A stretch of DNA of 32,864 nt from an uncultured bacterium (GTDB taxonomy: Bacteria > Krumholzibacteriota > Krumholzibacteriia > LZORAL124-64-63), in NCBI GenBank assembly GCA_903859215.1, contig CAIOLW010000391.1, forward strand, positions 1 to 32,864, in the 5' to 3' direction. The notes beneath the pieces were generated by a model. That model was not told the DNA's origin and searched no databases. It was given only the letters and a program-made list of their open reading frames with translations. Positions 14,533 through 22,598 of this stretch are shown piece after piece. The position numbers were made by a program, and so were the translations under genes. Position 1 is the stretch's first letter; every line of letters begins with the position of its first letter.

Positions 14533-15671
14533 GGATCCTGGCCGTCAACTGGCGCGACATCAACGACCCCATGAGCGGGGGCGCCGAGCAGCACCTGCAC
14601 CACATCCTGGCCGGCGCCGTGGGGCGCGGCTGGCAGGTCGACCTGTGCTGCGCCGACTATCCCGGGGGCGGGCCGCGCGGGCAGGTGGACGGCGTCGAGG
14701 TTTACCGCCGCGGGCACTGGACGGTGGCCAACCTGACGGTGCCGACGCTGGTGCGCGAACTGCTGCGACGCCACCGCTACGATCTCATCGTCGAGGACAT
14801 CAACAAGATCCCGTTCTACACGCCGCTCTACGCCGGCAAGGTGCCGGTGCTGGCGATCGTGCCGCACCTGTTCGGCACGACGGTCTACCGCGAGGCCAAC
14901 GCGCTGGTGGCGACCTACGTCTACGGCGCCGAGAGCCTGATCCCGCGCGTGTACGGCCGGTGCGAGTTCGAGGTCATCAGCCCCTCGACCCGCGACGACT
15001 TGATGGCGCGCGGCCTGGACCCCTCGCGCGTGACGACCATCTTCTGCGGGCTGGAGCACGAGCGCTTCACGCTGGCCGACCCGCCGCCGCGCGACGACAC
15101 GCCGCTCCTGGTCAGCTGGAGCCGCCTGCGCCGCTACAAGAGCCTGGACGTGGCCATCCGCGCCTTCGACCTGGTGCAGAAGCAGATGCCCGACGCGCGC
15201 CTGCTGATCATGGGCCGCGGCCCGGACGAGAAGCGCCTGCGCGCACTGGCGGCGCAACTGGGCCTGCAGGACAAGGTCGAGTTCCGCGGCTTCCAGCCGT
15301 GGGACGAACTGGTGCGCACGCTGCACCGCTGCCATGTCTTCCTGAACCCCAGCCCGAAGGAGGGGTGGGGCCTGACGGTGATCGAGGCCAACCAGTGCGG
15401 CCTGCCGGTGGTGGCGACCGACGCGCCCGGCCTGCGCGACTCGGTGCGCGACGGCGAGACCGGCGTGCTGGTGCCGTACGGCGACGCGCAGGCGATGGCC
15501 GACCACGCGCTGCTGCTGCTGCGCGACCGCGACTACCTCGAGCGCATGGCCGCCGGCGCGCGCGCCTGGGCCGCCACGTTCAGCTGGGAGCGCTGTATCG
15601 ACGAGTCCCTCGAACTGATGAAGCGCGCCGCCGCCCAGGGCGCCCGCCCGCCGCGGAAGGACGCCCGGTGA
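14529..15671 (+). CDS. GT4-family glycosyltransferase
   Basis: GTG start overlaps the methyltransferase stop by 4 bases (GTGA). The 380-residue protein has the GT-B fold. The N-terminal domain begins RILAVNWRDINDPMSGGAEQHLHH with the GGAE donor-loop motif. The C-terminal domain has VSWSRLRRYKSLDVAIRAF, IMGRGPDEKRL and the EX7E motif EGWGLTVIE (Glu278 and Glu286), followed by CGLPVVATDAPGLRDSVRDGETG. This is typical of retaining glycosyltransferases that use nucleotide-sugar donors in cell-surface polysaccharide assembly. Donor and acceptor cannot be inferred. It also overlaps the next gene by 4 bases. Confidence 0.93.
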   Translation: MRILAVNWRDINDPMSGGAEQHLHHILAGAVGRGWQVDLCCADYPGGGPRGQVDGVEVYRRGHWTVANLTVPTLVRELLRRHRYDLIVEDINKIPFYTPLYAGKVPVLAIVPHLFGTTVYREANALVATYVYGAESLIPRVYGRCEFEVISPSTRDDLMARGLDPSRVTTIFCGLEHERFTLADPPPRDDTPLLVSWSRLRRYKSLDVAIRAFDLVQKQMPDARLLIMGRGPDEKRLRALAAQLGLQDKVEFRGFQPWDELVRTLHRCHVFLNPSPKEGWGLTVIEANQCGLPVVATDAPGLRDSVRDGETGVLVPYGDAQAMADHALLLLRDRDYLERMAAGARAWAATFSWERCIDESLELMKRAAAQGARPPRKDAR

Positions 15672-16648
15672 GTCCCGCCGTCCGCAGCCGCCTGTTCCTG
15701 GCGCTGAAGGTGCTCGGGACGATTGCGCTGGTCGCGTTCCTGTTGGCCAAGCTGCCGCTGCGCGAAGTCGAGGCCGCGATGAGCCACCCGCACTGGGGCT
15801 GGCTCCTGGCATCGCTCGCCGTCTACGCCGTGTCGGCCGTGCTCGGGGCCTGGCAGTGGGCGCTGATCCTGCGCGGGGTCGGCATCGACGCCGGCTGGGG
15901 CGAGATCGCGCGCCTCTACCACATCGGCCTGTTCTTCAACAATTTCCTGCCGGCGAACATCGGCGGCGACGCCTGGAAGATCCTCGACCTCGGCGCGCGC
16001 GACGGCCGGCGCGCCGGCGTGCTGGGCGCGACGATGCTCGACCGCCTGATCGGCCTCGCCGCGCTGACGGCGCTCGCCTGCCTGGGGATGGGCGCGGCGG
16101 CCGTCCTGCACGTGCCCCTGCCCAAGGTCGCCCTGCTGATGTTGCCGATCGGCGTGCTGCTGTTCGCGGCCCTGGCGGTCCTGCTCTCGCGCCGGCTGGG
16201 CGGCCTGCTGGTGACGATCGCGCGGCGGGTGGGGCTGGCGCGGCTGGCCGGGCCGCTGACCCATTTCACCGATGACCTGGCCCGCGTCGCCCCGCGCATC
16301 GGCTGGCTGAACGGGATCTTCGGGCTCAGCCTGGGGATCCAGTTCCTGCGCCTTGTGACCCACCTTTTGGCGGCCTGGGGGCTGGGTTTTGTCATCAGCG
16401 GGCAGGCTGCCCTCCAGTTGACGGTGCTGATCCCGCTGCTGGCCCTCAGTCTGACCCTGCCTATCTCCATCAACGGCATCGGGTTGCGAGAATCTGTCTC
16501 GGCGGGCCTGCTCACCTGGGCCGGCCTGGCCGCGCCGCAGGCCGTGGCGATGGAACTGGCCGCCTACCTGGTCCAGGTGGCCTTCAGCCTGGTGGGCGGC
16601 GTGTTCCTGTGGCGCCATCGCCGACCGCGCACCCCCGCCGGCAAATAG
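15668..16648 (+). CDS. UPF0104 / YbhN-like integral membrane protein (flippase-type family)
   Basis: GTG at 15668 overlaps the GT4 stop (GTGA). 326 residues with about seven or eight transmembrane helices. Family signatures of the lysylphosphatidylglycerol-synthase TM region (PF03706) are visible: FFNNFLPANIGGDAWKI, LGATMLDRLIGL, and ALSLTLPISINGIGLRESV near the C-terminus. There is no soluble aminoacyl-transferase domain, so it is not MprF. Members of this family have been linked to lipid or glycolipid translocation. Together with the preceding methyltransferase and glycosyltransferase, it may move or modify a glycolipid. That role is inference. Confidence 0.88.
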   Translation: MSPAVRSRLFLALKVLGTIALVAFLLAKLPLREVEAAMSHPHWGWLLASLAVYAVSAVLGAWQWALILRGVGIDAGWGEIARLYHIGLFFNNFLPANIGGDAWKILDLGARDGRRAGVLGATMLDRLIGLAALTALACLGMGAAAVLHVPLPKVALLMLPIGVLLFAALAVLLSRRLGGLLVTIARRVGLARLAGPLTHFTDDLARVAPRIGWLNGIFGLSLGIQFLRLVTHLLAAWGLGFVISGQAALQLTVLIPLLALSLTLPISINGIGLRESVSAGLLTWAGLAAPQAVAMELAAYLVQVAFSLVGGVFLWRHRRPRTPAGK

Positions 16649-16649
16649 G

Positions 16650-16669
16650 CCCGGGCGACCAGACCCGGG
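16650..16669 (+). terminator. possible weak terminator hairpin
   Basis: CCCGGG (16650-16655) and CCCGGG (16664-16669) form a 6-bp stem with an 8-base loop directly after the UPF0104 stop codon and before a predicted promoter. No T-tract follows, so termination is uncertain. Confidence 0.3.
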
Positions 16670-16687
16670 AACCGGCAGGAAGCCCGG

Positions 16688-16716
16688 TTGTTCGCTCCAG
16701 TTCGGTGTGCTAGCTT
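16688..16716 (+). promoter_or_regulatory. predicted promoter of the DUF2723 operon
   Basis: TTGTTC (16688-16693), a 17-bp spacer, TAGCTT (16711-16716), with TG at 16708-16709 forming an extended -10. Each hexamer matches consensus at 3 of 6 positions. The location in the 142-base gap before the next gene supports it. Confidence 0.45.
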
Positions 16717-16790
16717 GGCTTGCGACGCCTCCCGACCCTGCAGATGAACCCGGCCGCGATGCGGCCCCGCCCCCTGACGAAGGTGACATC

Positions 16791-19562
16791 GTGACCGCAA
16801 ACTGGTTCCGCCGGCCCCAGGTCCTGATCGCTGCCGGCGTGTTCGCCCTGACGCTCGGCGTCTACACGGCGACCCTGAACACGACCACCCCGTTCTGGGA
16901 CTCCGGCGAGTTCATCACCACCAGCCACATCGTGGGTGTCCCGCACCAGCCGGGAACGCCGCTCTATGTGCTGATGGGCCGGGTCTTCGACATCCTGCTG
17001 AGCGGCCAGCCCGACATCACCAAGGCGTCGATGCACACGGCCTGGGCCGTCAACTTCATGTCGGCGTTCTTCAGCGCGCTGGCGGTCATGTTCATCTACC
17101 TGCTGATCTGGGAGCTGGCGCGCCGCGCCGATCCCGATTCGGGATGGCTGGCCCACGTCGGCGGCGTGGTTGGCGCCCTGTTCCTGGCCTTTTCCACGAC
17201 GTTCTGGGGCAGCGCGCTCGAGGCCGAGGTCTACGGCCTGGCGGCCTTCATGCTGGCGCTGATGGCCTGGCTGTCGGTGCAGTGGTACCAGCACCGGGCC
17301 CACGTCGGCAGCAACCACCTCCTGCTACTGATGATCTACCTGCTGGGCCTGGGCGTCGGCTTCCACCTGGGCACGCTGCTGGTCTACCCGGGCATCTTCG
17401 TGCTGATGGTGCTCGGCAGCCGCCGCAAGCTGCCCCTGCTCGACGTGCTGGTGATGAGCGCCGGCCTGGCGCTGTTCCTGTTCTCGACGACGACCAGCAA
17501 CAACGGGCTGATCTTCGCCATGCTGGCCGTGTACCTGGTCGTAGTCGGCATCCGCGCGTTCAACGGCCACCGCTTCGCGCTGTGGGGCAGCGCGCTGTTC
17601 TTCCTGGGCCTGACCGTGCACGCGATGATGATGATCCGCGCCGGCGCCCATCCGGAGCCGTTCGTCAACCAGACGTCGCCGAAGGACTTCAGCACGCTGA
17701 TGTCGGTGATCCGGCGCGAGCAGTACCCGCCGCTCAACCCGTTCAACCGCCAGGCGCCGCTGGGCTGGCAGTTCGGCTACTACTACAAGTTCCTGATGCA
17801 GCAGTTCTGGTTCCTGGGCTCGGGCACGGGCCTGCTGACGACCATCTCGACGGTGCTGGGACCGATCTTCCTGGCTCTGGTCGGCGTGTTCCACGGGTTC
17901 CGCCGGATGCGCCCGCTGGTGTTCGTACCGCTGGTGGGCTACCTGATCAACGGCGAGATCCTGACGCTGTACCTGAACTTCACGAACCACGAGGTGCGTG
18001 AGCGCGACTACTTCTACTTCGCGGCCTTCATGTTCGCGGCCGTGTTCATCGGCATGGGCGTCGCCGCGCTGCTGCGCTACCTGGCGGGCGCGGAGGGGAA
18101 GTCGGCCGCTCAGATGGAGCGCGAGGACAAGAACGGCGACTGGCTGCGCGTCGCCGCAACGATCAAGCCGGTCAAGCTGAAGCCGGTGACGATCGCGGCC
18201 GGCGCGGTGCTCCTGCTGCTGCCGCTGCTGCCGCTGCTGCCGGGCAGCGCGAAGTGGTTCGAGCACGACAACACGAAGAACTACATCGCCTACGAATACG
18301 CCTGGAACATCCTGAACGGCTGCGACCAGAACGGCATCCTGTTCACCAACGGCGACAACGACACGTTCCCGATCTGGTACCTGCAGGAGGTCGAGAAATG
18401 CCGCCGCGACGTGACGGTGGTGAACCTCTCGCTGGTCAACCTGCCGTGGTACATCAAGCAGCTCAAGCACAACGTCGAACACCCGCTGGCCATGCGCCGC
18501 ACGGACCAGCAGATCGACGAGCTGCGGCACCGCATGTACGAGGACCCGAAGACGGGCGAGCGCACGTTCGTCATGATCAAGGACTACGTCCTCGAGGACA
18601 TCATCGCGACCAACAACTCGGGCGACAAGCGGCCGGCCTTCTTCGCCGTGACCATCCCGTCCGAGAACATGCAGCGCTACTTCCCGAACCTGCAGATGGA
18701 GGGCATGGACTACCGGCTGCTGGACAAGCCGGGCCCGGACAACCAGCCCGTCACCGATCCGCAGGCCGTGATCCAGAACATGCTGGGCGTGTACCGGCTG
18801 GGGTCGATCATGGACGCCGGCGACACGGAGCGACAGGCCGCGTACCGGTCGATGGCCGGCCTGGCCGGCGACGGCCCGCGGCAGGGCCCGGGGCAGACGA
18901 CGAAGGCCCTGGGTTCGGCCGACCTCAACCGGCTGGTCGACATGCTGGGCAAGGAGCGCAAGGACCAGTTCCGCGTGGCCAACGCGACGTTCCTGCTGGG
19001 CAATTATCCGGCGGCCCTCAACCGCGCCGGGTACGAGTTCTACCTGAAGGCGAACGAGGTCTTCCAGACCGACCGCGTGAAGTACAAGGAACTGCTCGAG
19101 TGCTCGCTGGCGGCGTTCCGGGCCAGCCTCGTGGTGGTGCCGTTCAACGACCAGGCCCTCGAGTTCTTCCCGCTGCTGCTGGTGCAGGCCTACAGGGATG
19201 ACGAAGCCGTGGCGGTGCTGAACTCGCTCAAGGGCAACGTCCCGGCGAAGGACGAAGAACGCCTCGTGTTCTCCGCGATCAGCGGCTTCGTGCGCGGGGG
19301 CGTGCCCGAACTGGGCGTGAAGTGGCTGACCGACCACATCGCGCAGGAGCCCGAGCGGAAGTTCTACTACTCGGCGTTGTTCGGCGTGCACCAGGCGCTG
19401 GGCGAGGTGCCGAAGGCGCGCGCCGTCATGGAAGCGTGGCAGAAGCAGAGCGGCGAGCAGGACCCCGACATGGCCAAGGCGCTCACGCAGATGCGCAGCA
19501 GCGCCGGCCAGAGCGAACAGGACCAGATCAGGCAGAAGGTGGAGGGCGCGCTTGGCAAGTGA
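16791..19562 (+). CDS. DUF2723 (TMEM260-type) membrane glycosyltransferase
   Basis: GTG at 16791 with GAAGG at 16779-16783. 923 residues. The N-terminal half has about 12 transmembrane helices. After the first helix comes TPFWDSGEFITTSH (Asp37, Glu40) and HQPGTPLYVLMGRVF, the hallmark of PF11028 and the likely GT-C catalytic loop. The last helix is built on a Leu-Leu-Pro repeat near nt 18210-18242. The C-terminal 400 residues are soluble and presumably extracytoplasmic, starting NGDNDTFPIWYLQEVEKCRRD, with helical repeat-like segments towards the end. Human TMEM260, in the same family, is a protein O-mannosyltransferase; a bacterial counterpart is plausible but not shown by sequence alone. 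It leads a tightly overlapped operon with an epimerase and two GT2 enzymes. Confidence 0.9.
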   Translation: MTANWFRRPQVLIAAGVFALTLGVYTATLNTTTPFWDSGEFITTSHIVGVPHQPGTPLYVLMGRVFDILLSGQPDITKASMHTAWAVNFMSAFFSALAVMFIYLLIWELARRADPDSGWLAHVGGVVGALFLAFSTTFWGSALEAEVYGLAAFMLALMAWLSVQWYQHRAHVGSNHLLLLMIYLLGLGVGFHLGTLLVYPGIFVLMVLGSRRKLPLLDVLVMSAGLALFLFSTTTSNNGLIFAMLAVYLVVVGIRAFNGHRFALWGSALFFLGLTVHAMMMIRAGAHPEPFVNQTSPKDFSTLMSVIRREQYPPLNPFNRQAPLGWQFGYYYKFLMQQFWFLGSGTGLLTTISTVLGPIFLALVGVFHGFRRMRPLVFVPLVGYLINGEILTLYLNFTNHEVRERDYFYFAAFMFAAVFIGMGVAALLRYLAGAEGKSAAQMEREDKNGDWLRVAATIKPVKLKPVTIAAGAVLLLLPLLPLLPGSAKWFEHDNTKNYIAYEYAWNILNGCDQNGILFTNGDNDTFPIWYLQEVEKCRRDVTVVNLSLVNLPWYIKQLKHNVEHPLAMRRTDQQIDELRHRMYEDPKTGERTFVMIKDYVLEDIIATNNSGDKRPAFFAVTIPSENMQRYFPNLQMEGMDYRLLDKPGPDNQPVTDPQAVIQNMLGVYRLGSIMDAGDTERQAAYRSMAGLAGDGPRQGPGQTTKALGSADLNRLVDMLGKERKDQFRVANATFLLGNYPAALNRAGYEFYLKANEVFQTDRVKYKELLECSLAAFRASLVVVPFNDQALEFFPLLLVQAYRDDEAVAVLNSLKGNVPAKDEERLVFSAISGFVRGGVPELGVKWLTDHIAQEPERKFYYSALFGVHQALGEVPKARAVMEAWQKQSGEQDPDMAKALTQMRSSAGQSEQDQIRQKVEGALGK

Positions 19563-20613
19563 GCACATCCGGGGCGCGGACGCCCGCGAGATTGTCGCCG
19601 GCCTGCCCGCGCGCGTGACGGACATCCTGGCGCCCGGCGCGCCGGTGGTCGTCACCGGTTGCGCGGGTTTCATCGGCAGCACCATCAGCGAGGCGCTGCT
19701 GGAACTGGGCTGCCGCGTGACGGGCGTCGACTGCCTGACCGACTACTACGACCCGGCGCTCAAGCGCGAGAACCTGGCCGGCGCCCTGGCGCACCCGAAC
19801 TTCACGTTCCGCCAGGAGGACCTGCAACAGCTGGACCCGGCGGGGCTGCTGGCGGGACAGCGCGCGTGCTTCCACCTGGCGGCCCAGGCCGGCGTGCGCG
19901 CCAGTTGGGGCGAGTACTTCGCCGAGTACCTCGGCCGCAACGTGATGGCTACGCAGCGCCTGCTCGAGGCCTGTCGCCAGCCGGCGGTCAGCGGCACGCT
20001 GGCGCGCTTCGTCTACTCGAGCAGCAGCTCGGTCTACGGGGACCAGGAACAGCTGCCGGTCACCGAACAGGCGCTGCCGCAGCCGCGCTCGCCGTACGGC
20101 GTGACGAAGATGGCGGCCGAGCACCTGTGCGTGCTGTATTCGGCGAACTTCGGCGTGCCGACCAGCAGCCTGCGTTACTTCACGGTCTACGGCCCGCGCC
20201 AGCGGCCGGACATGGCCTTCCGCAAGTACATCGAGGCGGCGCTCGACGGCCGCGTCTTCCACGTCTACGGCGACGGGCAGCAGACGCGTGACTTCACCTA
20301 CGTCGCCGACGCCGTGCGCTCGAACCTGCTGGCCGTGGCCTGCGACAAGCCGTGGGAAGTGTTCAACACCGGCGGCGGCAGCCGCGTCGCGTTCGGCGAA
20401 TCGCTGGCGCTGCTCGGCGACCTGCTGCGCGAACAGGTTCCCGGCATCTCGGCCACGATCGAGTACCGCCCGGTCGCCGACGGCGACGTGCGCGACACCT
20501 TCGCCGACCGCACCCATGTCGAGGCCGTCATCGGCTATCGCCCGACCATCGAGTTCGCCGAGGGCCTGCGCCGCGAGGTGGCGTGGGCCGTGGCCCGGAG
20601 GCGCAATTCTTGA
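19552..20613 (+). CDS. NAD-dependent nucleotide-sugar epimerase/dehydratase (extended SDR)
   Basis: TTG at 19552 with GGAGGG at 19541-19546; it overlaps the DUF2723 gene by 11 bases. The 353-residue protein has the Rossmann motif TGCAGFIGS (Gly36, Gly39, Gly42), VDCLTDYYDPALKREN, a serine-rich SSSSVYG segment and the catalytic YGVTK (Tyr182, Lys186). The C-terminal part has FTVYGPRQRPDMAFRKYI, DGQQTRDFTYVADAV and FNTGGG. This pattern is closest to the UDP-glucuronate/UDP-galactose 4-epimerase group. The exact sugar is not determinable. It probably supplies an activated sugar to the glycosyltransferases in the same operon. The first 30 residues before the Rossmann fold are an unusual extension. 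Confidence 0.92.
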   Translation: MASEHIRGADAREIVAGLPARVTDILAPGAPVVVTGCAGFIGSTISEALLELGCRVTGVDCLTDYYDPALKRENLAGALAHPNFTFRQEDLQQLDPAGLLAGQRACFHLAAQAGVRASWGEYFAEYLGRNVMATQRLLEACRQPAVSGTLARFVYSSSSSVYGDQEQLPVTEQALPQPRSPYGVTKMAAEHLCVLYSANFGVPTSSLRYFTVYGPRQRPDMAFRKYIEAALDGRVFHVYGDGQQTRDFTYVADAVRSNLLAVACDKPWEVFNTGGGSRVAFGESLALLGDLLREQVPGISATIEYRPVADGDVRDTFADRTHVEAVIGYRPTIEFAEGLRREVAWAVARRRNS

Positions 20614-21575
20614 ATGATCCAGGCGTGAGCGACCGCGACCCGGCCCCGGCGACCTGCGACCTGTCGGTCGTCGTGCCGGCCTTCAACGAGGCCGAGTCGC
20701 TGCCCGAGCTGGTCGACCGCATCGCCGCGGCCGCCGACGGGCGCGGCTTGTCGTGGGAAGTCTGGATCATCGACGACGGCAGCACCGACGAGACCTTCGC
20801 GGTCACGCAGGGGCTGGCCGCCCGGCGACCGCAGGTGCACGGTCTCTCGTTCGGCCGCAACTTCGGCAAGGCCGCCGCGCTGTCGGCCGGCTTCGCCGCG
20901 AGCGGCGGCGCCATCGTCATCACGATGGACGCCGACCTGCAGGACGACCCTGCCGAAATCCCCGCGCTGATCGACAAGCTGGACGAAGGGTACGACCTGG
21001 TCTCCGGCTGGAAGCAGAAGCGCCGCGACAGCCTCGTGAAGAACCAGACCAGCAAGGTGTTCAACTGGTTCACCGGCCGCATGTGCGGCCTGAAGCTGCA
21101 CGACTTCAACTGCGGCCTGAAGGCGTATCGCCGCGAGGTCACCCAGCGTGTCCGCTTGTACGGCGAGATGCACCGCTACGTGCCGGCGCTGGCGCAACTC
21201 GAGGGCTTCCGTGTCGCCGAACTGCCCGTCAGGCACGCCGCGCGCAAGTACGGCAAGACCAAGTACGGCATGGCTCGCTTCATCAACGGCTTCCTCGACC
21301 TGCTGACGGTGTACTTCCTGCACGCCAAGCGCACCTCGCCGCTGCACTTCTTCGGCCGCCTGGGCCTGGCCTGCTTCGCCGGCGGCGGGGGCATCAGCCT
21401 CTATTTCCTGGCCTGGTGGCTGCTGGGGCACGGCCTGCGCGTGCGCCCGATGCTCGTGCTGGGCCTGGTGCTGATCGTGCTGGCCCTGCAGTTCATCAGC
21501 CTGGGCCTGATCGCCGAGATGATCGTGGCCGGCCGCCGTCCCGAGACCGAGTACCGGATCAGCCGTCGTGCCTGA
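20610..21575 (+). CDS. GtrB/CsbB-like polyprenyl-phosphate glycosyltransferase (GT2)
   Basis: The start is chosen as TTG 20610, because GGAGG (20597-20601) sits 8 bases upstream and the codon overlaps the previous stop as TTGA; GTG 20625 is an alternative. 321 residues. The GT2 domain begins LSVVVPAFNEAESL, with IIDDGSTDET, SFGRNFGKAAALSAG and the metal-binding MDADLQDDP (Asp107, Asp109). KTKYGMARFINGFLDL leads to two C-terminal transmembrane helices (about residues 245-305). That architecture is the GtrB/CsbB/ArnC class, which transfers a sugar to undecaprenyl or another polyprenyl phosphate on the cytoplasmic face. A YfhO-family gene lies one gene downstream, as in CsbB-YfhO systems. Confidence 0.93.
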   Translation: MNDPGVSDRDPAPATCDLSVVVPAFNEAESLPELVDRIAAAADGRGLSWEVWIIDDGSTDETFAVTQGLAARRPQVHGLSFGRNFGKAAALSAGFAASGGAIVITMDADLQDDPAEIPALIDKLDEGYDLVSGWKQKRRDSLVKNQTSKVFNWFTGRMCGLKLHDFNCGLKAYRREVTQRVRLYGEMHRYVPALAQLEGFRVAELPVRHAARKYGKTKYGMARFINGFLDLLTVYFLHAKRTSPLHFFGRLGLACFAGGGGISLYFLAWWLLGHGLRVRPMLVLGLVLIVLALQFISLGLIAEMIVAGRRPETEYRISRRA

Positions 21576-22500
21576 GCGTGACGCCCTCCGGCACGACGGA
21601 CGCGGCGGCCCGTTGCCGCCGCTGGTCGTGGTCGTCGTCAACTGGAACGGGCAGGCCGACCTGCGCGACTGCCTGGGCTCGCTGCGCGATTCGCGCTACC
21701 CGGGGCTGCGCGTGGTCATGGTCGACAACGGTTCGACCGACATGTCCGTGCCCTGGACGCGGCGTCATCACCCCGGCGTCGAGGTGATCGAGGCCGGCGC
21801 CAACCTGCGGTGGGCCGGCGGCAACAACCTTGCGCTGCAGCGCCTGCAGGCCGAAGGTTCGGACCCGTACATCCTGCTGCTGAACGCCGACACGATCGTG
21901 CCCGAGGGCAGCCTGCGCTCGCTGGCGCTGGCGATGGCGGCCGACCCGACCGCCTGGCTCGCCACCCCGCGCATCTGCTACGCCGCCGACCCGGCGCGCG
22001 TCTGGTACGACGGCGGCGTCGTCGGGCGGCGCAGCGGCTGGGTGCGCCACGACGGCATCCGCAAGCTGGCCGGCCGCCTGGACCCGCAACCGCGGTACGT
22101 CGACTACGGCACCGGGTGCGCGCTGATGCTGGCCCCCGGCACCCTGGCGCGCCTGGGCATGCTGGACGATTCGTACCATTTCTACGGCGAGGATGCCGAC
22201 TACTCCCTGCGCGCGCGGGAGCGGGGCGGCAACATCCTGCACGTGCCGCGGTCGCTTGTGCTGCACAAGGTGTCCGCTTCCCTGGGGCAGGATAGTCCGT
22301 ACCGCGTGTGGCTGCGCAGCCGCAGCCACGTGCGACTGATGCGGAACCACTGGCCCCGCCGCCAGTGGCCGCTGCTGTTCGTGGCGCAGGCCGGTTTCTT
22401 CGCCGGCCACATGGCCTGGAACCTGTGGCACGGCCGCCTGGCCACGGCGCTGGCCGTCTGGCAGGGCGCCATCGACGAGCTGCGGGGCCTCGACAACTGA
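21568..22500 (+). CDS. GT2-family glycosyltransferase, rhamnosyltransferase-like
   Basis: GTG at 21568 overlaps the preceding gene by 8 bases. 310 residues. Features: VVVVVNWNGQADLRDCLGSL, VVMVDNGSTD, NLRWAGGNNLAL, the divalent-cation motif LLLNADTIVPEG, YGTGCALMLAPGTLARLG and YGEDADYSLRARERG. This is the pattern of rhamnosyl- and related inverting transferases that build cell-surface glycans. There is no full transmembrane domain, though the C-terminal segment around FVAQAGFFAGHMAW is hydrophobic and may be membrane-associated. It is the last gene before a predicted promoter and the YfhO gene. Confidence 0.92.
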   Translation: MPERDALRHDGRGGPLPPLVVVVVNWNGQADLRDCLGSLRDSRYPGLRVVMVDNGSTDMSVPWTRRHHPGVEVIEAGANLRWAGGNNLALQRLQAEGSDPYILLLNADTIVPEGSLRSLALAMAADPTAWLATPRICYAADPARVWYDGGVVGRRSGWVRHDGIRKLAGRLDPQPRYVDYGTGCALMLAPGTLARLGMLDDSYHFYGEDADYSLRARERGGNILHVPRSLVLHKVSASLGQDSPYRVWLRSRSHVRLMRNHWPRRQWPLLFVAQAGFFAGHMAWNLWHGRLATALAVWQGAIDELRGLDN

Positions 22501-22505
22501 ACACG

Positions 22506-22532
22506 GGCCGGGCCGCGGTTTACGCCCCGGCC
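22506..22532 (+). terminator. possible weak terminator hairpin
   Basis: GGCCGGG (22506-22512) pairs with CCCGGCC (22526-22532), a 7-bp stem with a 13-base loop, just after the GT2 stop. There is no T-tract. It overlaps the predicted -35 of the next promoter, so its role is uncertain. Confidence 0.3.
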
Positions 22533-22548
22533 TGCCTTCTGGTAGGAT
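22519..22548 (+). promoter_or_regulatory. predicted promoter of the YfhO operon
   Basis: TTTACG (22519-22524), an 18-bp spacer and TAGGAT (22543-22548), preceded by TG at 22540-22541 (extended -10). It lies in the 98-base gap before the YfhO start, and its leader would be about 45 nt. Confidence 0.45.
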
Positions 22549-22598
22549 GATGTCCGGTCGCGGGTTGCCGCGACCGTCACGCGAATCCGGGAGAGGAC

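Noticed and set aside
14489-15667. 5' extension of the UPF0104 reading frame
   Set aside because: It overlaps the GT4 gene out of frame and is arginine-rich nonsense. The GTGA start at 15668 explains the real gene.
18216-18242. Three CTGCTGCCG units in the DUF2723 gene as a mobile or regulatory repeat
   Set aside because: They simply encode a Leu-Leu-Pro run in a transmembrane helix with biased codon use.
17325-19685. Long antisense open frame opposite the DUF2723 gene
   Set aside because: Its translation is rich in Gln, His, Arg and Val without motifs, and the plus strand encodes a clear membrane protein family.
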